Positions 22,730 to 33,078 of a DNA stretch of 64,000 nucleotides are shown one piece after another. The notes below the pieces were generated by a model, which worked only from the letters and a program-made list of their open reading frames with translations, was not told the DNA's origin and ran no database searches. Made by a program: the position numbers and the translations under genes. The DNA is taken from the NCBI GenBank assembly GCA_037179385.1, contig CM074179.1, forward strand, positions 806,001 through 870,000, in the 5' to 3' direction. Source of the stretch: Holothuria scabra. Taxonomy: Eukaryota > Echinodermata > Holothuroidea > Aspidochirotida > Holothuriidae. Numbering within the stretch: position 1 is the first letter of the stretch; every line of letters begins with the position of its first letter.

Positions 22730-25650
22730 GGAACAAAGTAAAGGTTGGTTTGCTTTTCAAATAATTAGGAATGGTATTCCAGAGTATGGCCAAACGATAC
22801 CTTAAAGAGTTTTTGTTGTAAGATGAGAATGTAGTAGGAATATGTAAATTACCAGCCTGACGTGTGTTGTGGCCATGTTCAAGAAAAGTGTGAGTATAAA
22901 AATCGGAAAGTTTAGGTAACAGATTATGAGTAAATTTGTATATGAATGTAACTGCAGTATTTAAATTTATAACGTCGTGTTACTTCAGGGGGTTTGTGGT
23001 TTTGAACAAATTACTGGTGTGATCACGAGGCTTTGTAATGTGACGACGAATAGCTCTTTTCTAAAGTGTTGACCAACCTTTTAATTTTTTTTTTTTTTTG
23101 GGGGGGGGGGGTAGCATAAGATCAGATAGCACAACAATATGTGAGATGCGGATAGTTAGAGAAAAATACATCGTACGTAGGACATTATGAGGAAGAATAT
23201 GTTTGAGTCGACCTAGAATGCCGACACCCTTTGCTACCGTGGAACACAGGTGGGAAATATGGTGCTCCCATTTAAGGAGTGGGTCAAAATAAATACCGAG
23301 AATTTTTTTTCTTACTAGCAACTTTAAGTGGTTGGTTTTTTACGTGTATATTGAAATTGAAGTTATTCCTCTAAAGATTGAAAACCATGTATTTCTTACT
23401 AACATTGAGGGAGAGTTTATTAGACGCAAACGAGGCTGAATACAAACATAATTCACTGCAAACAGTTTCTTCTAGCTTCTGTGGGTCATTGGAGGTTAAA
23501 AGTACATTTGTATCATCAGCAAATAGTAACCATTGACGAGTTTGAAGAAATCTGGCTTATATCATTTACGTAAATTATAAACAAAGGAGGACCAACGATG
23601 GAACATTGAGGGACTCTACAGGTTAAGTAACTTTTAAACCAATTGTAAGCTGTGCCACGGAAGCCATAGGTTTGTAATTTTTCTAACAACATATCATGAA
23701 TAATGGTATCAAATGCCTTTGATAAATCAAGGAAGGCCGCCAAAGAAATTAGATTATCGTCGCGTGCCCTGTCTGATTGGGTAGAGTGTAATTTGTTCAT
23801 TACGTCAGTGAGCGCAAGTTCAGTTGAACGTCCAGGGCGGAAACCATATTGGTTATCACAAAGGATGTAAATTATGTTTTAAATGTAATTATGTTTTTTA
23901 AGAATTGCCTGGATTTTACTGAACATTATCCTTTCAAAGCTCTTTGAAAAGCAAGAGAGAATTGATATCATACGATAATTGGAAAAAGCAAATCACCACT
24001 TTTGAAAATTGGAATAACTTTAGCAACTTTGAGTTTATCAGGAAAGATACCTTGGGAGAGAGATAGATTGCAGATGTACTGTAGGTTAGGGGTTCATAAA
24101 TAAAACAAATTACTTTTCGAACTACAGAAGGTCGGAAACCATCGTGGCCGGCGGCCTTGCTAGGCCTGAGACACTCAAGTGCAGTCTTAACTAAATCACT
24201 CTCACTGACTGGTGTCATGAAAAAAGTGCTTGCATTGCTATTAATTTGGACAGTTTTTCGAATGCCACTAGTAGATATTTTATTTGCTAAATTCGGTCCA
24301 AGGTTCACAAAAAAATTACTGAAGGCATCCGCAATATCCTTTTGATTCAACCATCGGAAAATGTATCAGGGTAGTCAGACTGGTTGCGCTCTTTGTGGAG
24401 AAGTCAATTAATGTTTTTCCACGTTTGTTTAGGATCATGCTTAGCATTACTAAAAATTTCCACGACATTGACCCTTTTTACGAGACGAATAATCTGATTA
24501 AGTTTATTTCGGTAGGTATTATAGGTAAGTTAATCATCCTGCGTAGGTGACCTAAGGTATTTCTTGAAGAGTTTGTTTTTATGCTTGACAGAGACAAGCA
24601 GTCCGGATGTTATCCAGGTTTGTTTTTCTTACTATTATGTTTGAATTCTATGAGCGGAAAGCTTTCCATGAAATGTGTATTGAATTTACCATGAAATGCA
24701 TTAAAAGCAGAAATCGTGTCATTTTCTACATACACATTGCTCCAAGTTGTATTTACAATCTGTGGTAAACCAGCTCAAGTTTTTTTGTGAAAAATTGCGG
24801 AATTGTGTTACACTATTACTCTAAGGAGTTTGTGTAAGTTGTATTGAAGATTGGATGAAAATCGGAAAGTGATCACTAATGTCTGTTACCAAGATTCCAG
24901 AGTTTACAATATCACAGCCACTTAAACTATCCATTTGTGGTACAAAAATTGTTAATTACAGATTGACTACAAGAAGTTACCCAGTTGGTTGGTTAATAAT
25001 TGAGTTAAAACCGCAAGAGCGAAGATTACCTAGGAAAGAAGTGCCATTGGTCTAGCTAATGTCAAAGTTAAAGGCTCCCTAAAACAAGCCCCCCCCCCCC
25101 TCCCTTTACAAGATTCATTGCCTAGGATTTCATACAATGTGTATTAAAATTAGTAACATTTCCATGAGGCGGACAATAGATAACCCCCATTACTATTATC
25201 CTATTTGTGCATGGGGCATTTATATCAATGAATAAGCATTCGATATCATTGCTAATTTGAGAAATATCATTTCTTAATACATATTCAAGATTATTTTTGA
25301 TAAATGCACATACCCCACCTCCCCGTTTTCCTTTACGGTGACTCTCAACTAAAGAATAACCGTCCATTTGAATAAGTGAAGGAAAATTGTCCGTGAGCCA
25401 TGTTTCAGTAAATCCAAGGACACTGAAATTATTGTTTAAGAGAGTTAGGTAGACACTAAAGCTGTCAATATTTTTAATCAGACTTGGAACATTTAAGTGA
25501 AATAAATTGAATTTATCTAATTCATTAAAATTGTCGATACTGTAATTAGCAGGATTATCGATTTCATCATTAGCAGCATTCGTAAATAAGCTATTGGGGT
25601 GCCATTTACAATCGAATAGGTCTGACAAAATCAGTGACTGAATTAAAAGT
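22730..25650 (-). pseudogene. Degenerate CR1/jockey-group LINE ORF2 (endonuclease-reverse transcriptase)
   Basis: In order on the minus strand: an apurinic-type endonuclease part at 25122-25628 (FHLNVPSLIKN, GFTETWLTDNFPSL, RGGGVCAFI, VIYCPP), the linker and early RT at 23934-24350 (LRPSKAAGHDGF), RT palm at 23516-23800 ([20 protein letters not shown]), an FADD catalytic motif near 23497-23527 in a shifted frame, thumb at 23061-23321, and a C-terminal tail near 22730-22990 (LAILWNTIPNYLKS). Several frameshifts and stops break it, so it is not active. The family normally copies its RNA by target-primed reverse transcription. The CR1/jockey assignment rests on these motifs; the clade (CR1, Rex1, L2) is unresolved. 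Confidence 0.85.
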
Positions 25651-26142
25651 CAGTCCTTTCCAACAACAGGTGTCGCAAGAAACTAAAAAAATATTTGCTG
25701 AAAGACTACATGAAATACACGTTCTGTGAGAGTGAAATAAGCAGTAATGACATTTTTGTAGGTTTGATCCCGTGAGAAGATTCCCCCTTTGCAAGAACTA
25801 CACACAAAAAAAACCCTTAAAGAAAGTAGACAACAACTACCACTAAAAGGAAAACAAAAGAAGGAAAAAAAGATTCGAAACAAACCAGCAGCAGCGCAGC
25901 CGGAAAAAATCACCTATGACAATAGATGAGAATGTTGCTAGGTATAATTTCCAGCTGGAATAGAATTTCAAAGGGAGGATTAACTCAACTTCAAGAGAAA
26001 AATTTAGCCACATACAGGCTATAAAGTTCAACAAGTGTCTGCCATATTGAAATTTACAGTATTTTTAGATCTTCTAACTTCTCGATCCTCACTCAGTTTC
26101 ATCTCAGTTCCCACCTTTTTCGTTACGGCAAAAATGATTCCA

Positions 26143-26366
26143 TCAGCCGAATATGCCGATGAAATATTGGGGTGGTCCATTGCTGAACGGATATAGTAAG
26201 GTTAGCTTTAGTATGCTAAGGTCCTCTTTGATTATAACTTTTGTTCCTTTGAATTTTCTCCCATTTCTGATGACCATGTCCATGCCCCGATGAGAAGTGA
26301 ATTTCACTATTATACTTCGACGTCGCAGTTGGCCGTTGTCACGACGGACTTCGCCCAATTCTGTGG
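26143..26366 (-). pseudogene. LINE ORF1 fragment, C-terminal half
   Basis: The minus strand reads GEVRRDNGQLRRRSIIVKF, then TSHRGMDMVIRNGRKFKGTK and a terminal KEDL motif. This pattern is typical of the RNA-binding part of LINE ORF1 proteins. Its N-terminal continuation is at 29298-29480, cut off by the hAT-type insertion 26375-29289. A frameshift lies close to the junction (GRSP versus GEVRR). It sits upstream of ORF2 (25650) in the right order and strand, so I take it as the same LINE. Confidence 0.7.
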
Positions 26367-28425
26367 CTACGGTTCACTAGCGTAGCCAGCGGTGGGGGGC
26401 AGGGGGGCAGAGTGCCCCCCCCCCCACAGAAATTTTGGGGACGCGATGGGCGATGTTGAAAAAATGAAGGGGAGCCCAAAAAATAAAAAATAAACGGCAA
26501 GAGGAGGAAGGGAATAGGGGGCATTTTTTTTTACAGTTTTTCGGGGGGTGGGGGCTTTCAGTCGTTACGATAAAGTATGCTGTCCCCGACGGCGACTAGT
26601 CTCCCCGATGGTTTACCTGTTTTTTGCTCTCATTTTGCTCTCAAGGGACAATTTCCCTAATAAGAACCCCAAATTTTCGGCGCGCTACGCGCGCTGTAGA
26701 TTCACTCCAGTTTTTTCAATACTTCCATTCCACATGTCTAGAGAGTGTACGTCCTCTCAACCTTACTAAGTAACTGGTAGGCAGAGTACACAGGTTACGC
26801 AGAGGTCGTAAATTTTATCCCATACCACGAAGCCTAGTTGCTGTTCTCTTGTGTGTGTGTCATGCGATAGGTCAGATGGTGAGCCACTCACGGAGCATAG
26901 TTTGGCTATTTTATCGGGTGTTCCAGGTGGTTCGACACAATGTATGTCATCCCCGATACGGTCTACAGCCCCTACAGTTTCTATTTTTTCTCTTTTTGTT
27001 CTTAATGATTACATAGGCTATGTTAATTTTTGTAAGCCCACCAAAAAATTTCGCGCGTTTTGTGCGATTTGCAATTTCACGATTCAGACTCAAATGAACA
27101 CTAACTCGGCTTTTAAAATATTAAGTAACATTGTGCTGCAATGACATGGGATAGTTAGGCTCCTTCATACCACCCCCTCGACATAGGGGCTGTCGGAACT
27201 TGTGGTCGCTGGCATGGCCCGCCCCCTGTCGGGGATAACCTGTAGCCTTCTCATGGTCGGTTTAGTTACTTTGGCTTTCACAAGAGTTATTTCTGCGATA
27301 AAACCCAAAATGTTCGGTACGCTTTGCACACTCTTCCTCAGTTCCGTTACCTAGAGCTAATAAAATACAAACCCTTCCCATCTTTTCATGTAAATTAATA
27401 AGTAGAATAAATGGATTAATGTTCATGTCGGGAATTTCATCTCATTTCGCTAAACTTAGTTAATTATCTCTTGTGTCAGTCGTGCGGTACGGACTCGAAG
27501 AAGAAATTACAATATAATTTGTGTCCGATAGGGCCCAAATGCCGGGACAATTTATTGACCTATATAAGATTTAAATAAGTACAGATTCTTTTTAGTGTAG
27601 GCTAACCCCCAAAATTTTTGCCCCCTTTTCCACGGTTAAATCAGTGCGGAAGTATCTTTCTCTAGCATATACAAATTTGATGTCGTATATGGCTCGCAAT
27701 GGCAGGTACGGTGCACAGGTTTTCTTCAAACCTCCCTCAACAACTCATCGACGGCACCCTGGCTGTCGGGGCTCGGGTCGCTACCCACCCTGCCCCTCCC
27801 CCGTTCGGAGAGTGGCCCTTCGTCGGGCAAATCCTGGCGCCAAGCCTGGAGGGAAGACACATTTTCCCACTTATGACTTGTATATGTGTAATGAAGCAAT
27901 GAACTAGAAATGGGAGCTGCATTTTTTGGAGAGCGGCAACTATTTTGGAGGGGCTGTCAATTTCACTCGGAGGACGTGTTGGCCCTTTAAAACCCCCTGT
28001 GGAGAACACTGGAATCTAGTTTAAAAAGAACAAAATATAGCACCATATTGCATCTAAGCTCTTCGAGACAGCAAAACATTCCAAAAGGGGAAGGTGACAC
28101 CCAGGGAGACAGGCCCGTGGTCAGGGGGTTCAGGGGGTTCGCACTTAGTCCCGCCCATACCTAATTTTGCTCATTTTTATTTTATTTTTTTTTTATTTAA
28201 ATGGAGTTTTGGCGTTTTTCAGGGCAAAATGTCGATTCCGCTGGTTTAGCCAAATAAATTTAAGTCTTTTGAGTAGCTGTTTTGTTCCAGTGCGACACAA
28301 TTCCCTAGGGCCACACTGACTCGTACCGAGTAACCCTCTTACAGTCACACACTAACCCTGCTAACTCTCGAGGAAATAAGGAAAACATTGATACAAGATT
28401 GAAAATGTCCAAAAATTCCAACGTA

Positions 28426-28676
28426 CACTCTTAAAAAGTTGGTTTAAAAAAATCACCAACACTGGTCACGTATGTCAAATACCTGAAATTGGTTAAATTT
28501 TAACCAATAATTGTTGATTAATGGGTTATCCAAGAGGTTTTTTACCATTTTATTGGGTAACCAGCATGTGGGGTAACCAAATAAACAACACATATTGGGT
28601 AAAATTTAACCAATTTCAGGTATTTGACATACGTGACCAGTGTTGGTGAATTTTTTTAACCAACTTTTTAAGAGTG
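28426..28676. mobile_element. TA-flanked foldback MITE (CACTCTTAAAAAGTTGG ends)
   Basis: A 251-bp element with inverted arms of about 90 bp and only a few mismatches. It starts CACTCTTAAAAAGTTGGTT, ends AACCAACTTTTTAAGAGTG, and is flanked by TA on both sides (28424-28425, 28677-28678). It lies inside the hAT-type element 26375-29289. The ends match those of the 1.4-kb insertion at 50712-52135. TA duplications suggest Tc1/mariner-type mobilisation (inference). Confidence 0.9.
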
Positions 28677-28913
28677 TAGGTGTTCACCACATCGCTCAAT
28701 TTTGATGTAAAATTGCAAAATCTCCTTGGGGCAGGAGGGGGAGAACCACACACTCTCCCCGTTCGGTCGCTCCCTCAAGAAAATGCCACACCCCAGTGGC
28801 GGCGAATAAAAATGAAAAAGTTTGGGCTAAAGGTATGTTCAGCCCCTCAATATTTGCTCCAATTAAGAAGCGGGGAGAATTTCGAAGTCGGGCTGAACAT
28901 ATTCTTGCTTAAA

Positions 28914-29220
28914 ACACTCGGGAAGTGCCGTTTCCGGCCATCTGAGGGGTTTGTAAAACCAAAAATTTCCTGGTACGCTCCGCGCCAATCGATGTTAGAG
29001 CTCCGCTTAGAAACATGTATTAACATTTTTCATAGACTGATTTTTTTTTTTTTTGCATTAATTGAGAAATATCAGAAATGAGATCCATATTTCTAGGCTG
29101 GGAACATGCAGCATAAAACACTCGGGAAGTGCCGTTTCCTGCCATCTGAGGGGTTTCTAAAACCAAAAATTTTCTTGTACGCTCCGCGCCAACTGATGGT
29201 GGCGCTCCGCTTAGATAGTA
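28914..29220. repeat. Two 0.2-kb tandem modules with CGGGAAGTGCCGTTTC
   Basis: Units begin ACACTCGGGAAGTGCCGTTT at 28914 and 29114, pass through CATCTGAGGGGTTT and AAAACCAAAAATTT, and end in a GCTCCGCTTAGA motif. They are about 200 bp apart. Relatives occur at 17340-17465 (minus) and 19966 (plus). They lie near the end of the hAT-type element, as subterminal repeats often do. Confidence 0.75.
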
Positions 29221-29297
29221 CTGTCGGTCAAGATTGGGGACGATGAGTCGACTTTGCCCCCCCACAAGAAAATCCTGGCTACGCCCCTGCTACGGTT

Positions 29298-29480
29298 AAT
29301 ACCATTAAGTTCTATATCGACTTGCAGTTTGGTTTTTATCAGCTGCGTGACCCGCTCTGATGTGTTTGCACCATGTATTTCAGAAGTACCGAAAATTCTT
29401 AGGCAATTTCTTCTGGCATACTGTTCCAGTGAGTTGACGTCTGCTTTCAAATTGGCAATACAATGGCAACAACCAATCAA
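29298..29480 (-). pseudogene. LINE ORF1 fragment, N-terminal half
   Basis: The minus strand reads NLKADVNSLEQYARRNCLRI, then FGTSEIHGANTSERVTQLIK and VDIELNGINRS. The EQYxRRN-LRIFG pattern is characteristic of LINE ORF1 proteins just before their RNA-binding domain. It stops at the CTACGGTT duplication, and the rest of ORF1 resumes at 26366. Upstream coding is lost at a second TIR-like junction near 29480-29636. Confidence 0.75.
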
Positions 29481-29636
29481 GAAACACCTTGTTAAACAGT
29501 GCGCATTTACGCTAACTAATGGTGGCTCTTCGCTTCGCTTCGCAGCATTCTGGCGTATAACCCAATCAATTTCACCCCAATTGACGTGCACCCCCCCCCC
29601 TTTCCTTGTTGGCAAATCCTGGATCCGCCGCTGACA
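29481..29636. mobile_element. Fragment of a CAGCGGCGGATCC-ended element
   Basis: The minus strand begins CAGCGGCGGATCCAGGATTT near 29634, with a C-run (plus strand 29591-29600) just inside, as in the element at 7441. The partner end was not found, so the fragment probably truncates the LINE. Confidence 0.45.
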
Positions 29637-29822
29637 TGAAACCCCAAGGGGTAATGCATGCGAACTTTAACTTTAAGCTTTTCCCTAGCTTTGTCTGGAA
29701 ATGTTTACTATTAAAAACCAATGCTAATAAAGTATACAGTTGGTTCAACTTGGACTATGAGTCCTACACGTTAAGTGGAGAAGCTGATATTTTTTGAATT
29801 TTTTTTTACCATACAATAACAG

Positions 29823-30013
29823 GCGTTATGAAAGGATTGACAGGACAAGAAGGGGAAGCAGCTTTATCCAGTCGAAGAATCAGGAAACCCAAAGCTCCTC
29901 CAGAAGTGACAGTTCTCCGAAACAATATTTGGAACGAAACAGTGTGGACGCAGCACGTCGAAAATTTGGGGAAATTAGCAGTGCAACTCCCTCACACCCC
30001 TGCTTTCTCTTAG
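29823..30013 (+). CDS. Candidate internal exon of an unrecognised Ser/Arg-rich protein
   Basis: A 191-bp open block lies between a pyrimidine-rich acceptor (the T-run at 29800-29808, then acaataacag) and a strong donor (TTAG|gtgaga). In the frame starting with the last base of a split codon it reads RYERIDRTRRGSSFIQSKNQ, then a Ser-rich part and LERNSVDAARRKFGEISSAT. The composition (Ser, Arg, Gln) is protein-like. A second frame (MKGLTGQ...) also stays open but ends in TAG exactly at the donor. No matching neighbour exon was found, and the block is surrounded by transposon ends, so it could be captured or relic sequence. Confidence 0.35.
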
Positions 30014-30957
30014 GTGAGACCCCTTTTTGGAATGTCTGGATCTGCGCCTGTTAAAGGCACATTCTGGTTGCTTTTCACCTGGGTCTTCTGAGAATCACAA
30101 ACATATTCTACACCATGTCCTTCAAACCACGTCTCTATACCCTGTTCTTAACTCAAATACCTCACTAAACAGACTGGGTATTTTTGTCAAAAGGTACGTT
30201 TTCTTTTCAACAAAGACACAGAAGGCTATGGAATGTGGGCACATTGCCTCAGATTCATTTTCTTTTTCTTTATAATTGAGCATCCTGTTCGTTCTTGAAA
30301 TTTGATACGGTTGGAATGTTTCAATATCTTTCTTCTCCGGTAGATATAGCATTACCCTTCACCATACGTAGAGCACAACCAACAATGTTGCTTAATATTG
30401 GCTGCAGCAGAATCAATACTATAAATAAATTGAATGCAATGTCAAATTAATGTGCCGCGATGACAACAGATTTCCCATGATGCACCAAATCTGAAAAATC
30501 GCATTACTTAAAAAATCTGTATCTTCTGTACGCTATATGCTATTGAGATGTAGTTTTCAGCCTCTGGCAGAAAAAAAACCCGTCTGTATATATTTTAAAG
30601 TTAATGATTTCTTTTTCTCCACAATATGCCTTTCAATAACGAATTTTAATACCTAACAAACACTTAAAAACCCAGCAACTTCCGTGGGCTTCACCACTGG
30701 ACCACGCGATGATGCTCGCGCTTCGCGCTCGGCGGCGCACTGATTGGAGTCTAACTGTGTCCCCTGCAAAATTATTGTGCCCCCATTGTCCCTCTAGAAT
30801 GTAAAATCTGGCAGTTCGGGAGATAACCCCTTTCGGGGTAAAATGAGTATTCCCCATACCGGGGGAAAGTTTGCCCGTCTCAACAGTTTGAAGTAAGCAC
30901 TTTGTATCTACCTCTTAAAAGTCGCAGAATTGTTTAATAATGTGTGTATTAAAATTT
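30014..30957. other. Intergenic sequence, no gene seen
   Basis: No supported gene. The part from about 30780 (CAGTTCGGGAGATAACCCC) shares motifs with 46105-46175 and belongs to a dispersed repeat that continues into the duplication at 30958. Confidence 0.4.
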
Positions 30958-32043
30958 GTGGTAATAGTTAAGACAAAACAAGAGAGACTATACTAGAAAC
31001 CTTCAACTACTTATTTATAAACATGTGCTCTGGCACGACCCACTTGTTTACCTTTATATGTGTTAAATGGCGCTCAAAACTTGCGGTTGCGTGGAGTCTA
31101 CAAATTAAGTTTAGGACAAAGTAGGCCTACGTGAAAAAATTGCTCGATTTCTCAAAATCGGCCCAAACAAAGGTTTTACTATGGTTTTAAATAAATATTG
31201 ATTTAAGCAAATTTTCTATTTGCTCAAATCAATAAAACATTGCAACATTTTTTGGACAGTAGTCTCCGTTGAATTTGTGCGTTCAAGTTAGGATCGCAAT
31301 GCATCATGTGAGATATTTGAAAATGACGCCACCCATAGTAAACTATTCCCCCAATCGGATGAAAAACAAGTTTCCTTGAAATTGATTATCTCCCGAACAG
31401 TCTAGTGACGCCACTGTATATATCAAAGATTTACGAATATAATGACCAGTGTTCAATCTGCAAGTTTGTCCAACATTCCTAAGAAAGCTATAGCCATTTG
31501 TGTTGGTAATAGTTAAGACAAAACAAGAGAGACTATACTAGAAACCTTCAACTACTTTTTTTTATAAACATGCGCTCTGGCACGACCCACTTGCTTACCT
31601 TTATATGTGTTAAATGGCGCTCAAAACTTGCGGTTGCGTGGAGTCTACAAATTAAGTTTAGGACAAATTACGTAAAAAAACTGCTCGATTTCTCAAAATC
31701 GACCCAAACAAAGGTTTTAAATATGGTTTTAAATATATATTGATTTAAGCAAATTTTCTATTTGCTTAAATCAATAAAAAATTGCAACATTTTTTTGGAC
31801 AGTAGTCTCCGTTGAATTTGTGCGTTCAAGTTAGGATCGCAATGCATCATGTGAGATATTTGAAAATGACGCCACCCATAGTAAACTTTTCCCCCAATTG
31901 GATGAAAAACAAGTTTCCTTGAAATTGATTATCTCCCTAATTGTCTAGTGACGCCACTGTATATATCAAAGATTCACGAATATCATGACAAGTGTTCAAA
32001 CTGCAAGTTTGTCTAAGATTCCTAAGACAGCTTTAGCCATTTG
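30958..32043. repeat. 0.54-kb tandem duplication
   Basis: Two direct copies (about 30958-31500 and 31502-32043), each beginning GGTAATAGTTAAGACAAAAC and ending near TAGCCATTTGTG, are very similar, with small indels. The part with GGATCGCAATGCA and TATTTGAAAATG also occurs at 46560-46600. No ORF is conserved in both copies. Confidence 0.9.
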
Positions 32044-32711
32044 TGGTTTTTCAGTGTAGTCGTGCGATCGCTGTCCTAGCAAACAAGCCGTGTATGTTCA
32101 TGTATTTAAGTGTTGGCATATTAATTGGTTAGCGGATTTGCGATGCGTGTCTGTTCCTATAATTATACTTTGCCATTTGCCATCGGACGGTACGACACCA
32201 ACTGACGCTATTCTTCACATACGACTTTTCGAAATGACCACAAACATTGTTATAATTTGCTTAATTCCTTCATGGTTATATACTTTGCTCAAGTTGGCAC
32301 CGAACGTAACTAAGGTTGAAGTAATTAGGTTTTGAGCACTATACAAGTGTTGTTACCTTCACGTTGAGCCTATATTTCAAACTTTGGGTTACTTTTAAAT
32401 AAAAAGAGATATTTGTACCTTAGCTGAAATTCACCAACTTTCATAGAGCGTTCAGTTGCGTGGTAAATAGCCTATTTAAAGAATTAAAGAATCATGACAG
32501 AAAGCGAAAATTTTGCATGAGCATTTTGAAAAAGAGCAGATGTCAAACCAACCGCCCCTCGGGGAGCATTTCATTAGTTTCGATCCTATCTTAGACCGAC
32601 TCTAACAGCTGATAAATTTCAAAAAGACATGCTTTATGTATATCAAGTCACGTAATCGTAATTGGTAGAAAATAATTTGGTACCCTGTGCACGTGGTGAA
32701 CGTGTGGTAAA
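32044..32711. other. Intergenic sequence, no gene seen
   Basis: No repeats or genes recognised. The 81-codon plus frame at 32090-32335 has no splice or family support. Confidence 0.4.
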
Positions 32712-33078
32712 TTGATATTCACAAGACACTCAGAGAATAAGAAACCACATAGGTTATTGTTTGGTTATGGCCAAAGATTGCATGAACAGACGGCCTGTTT
32801 GTACAATTGTAACGCGGGGGGCGTTTGGGTTCTACAGACAGTATTCCATGATCCAAGAATGACATTCAATGCGCACTACAACAGACCATTGTTGTCGGTT
32901 TTTTTCAAAGGGACACTTGGAACTTGCAACTGGTCGATTTGGTGATGCAAGGAGTATTTGGCCCAGGGAGCTTTTCCAGCCCACTGTTCTGCTGAAACAC
33001 GTCGATGTCGGTGTAGAAACTGCACCGAAGCGATACAATATTACATCTGAAGATGTTCAGCTGAAAACAATAACCTAA
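32712..33078 (+). pseudogene. Coding-like island with a frameshift, unrecognised
   Basis: Two overlapping plus frames read as if they were one broken protein. The first gives GVWVLQTVFHDPRMTFNAHY and NRPLLSVFFKG; the second continues GHLELATGRFGDARSIWPRE, LFQPTVLLKHVDVG and ends at a stop (33078). The switch would be near 32920. The composition is protein-like, but I recognise no family and see no splice sites. It may be a decayed gene piece or chance. Confidence 0.25.

Larger units (their letters stand above)
26375..29289. mobile_element. 2.9-kb hAT-type element inserted in LINE ORF1
   Basis: The element begins CACTAGCGTAGCCAGC and ends CCTGGCTACGCCCCTG, imperfect inverted ends with CA...TG termini. 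It is flanked by an identical 8-bp duplication, CTACGGTT, at 26367-26374 and 29290-29297. Removing the element and one duplicate rejoins the LINE reading frame (INRS|HRIG). An 8-bp duplication and CAGGGGCG-type end are hAT hallmarks. Runs of C or G lie just inside both ends. The interior has no transposase frame that I recognise; it holds a 251-bp MITE and two 0.2-kb repeat modules, so it is non-autonomous. Confidence 0.9.

Noticed and set aside
27644..28009. Overlapping frames of 87-90 codons on both strands
   Set aside because: They lie inside the hAT-type insertion, oppose each other and show no transposase signature.
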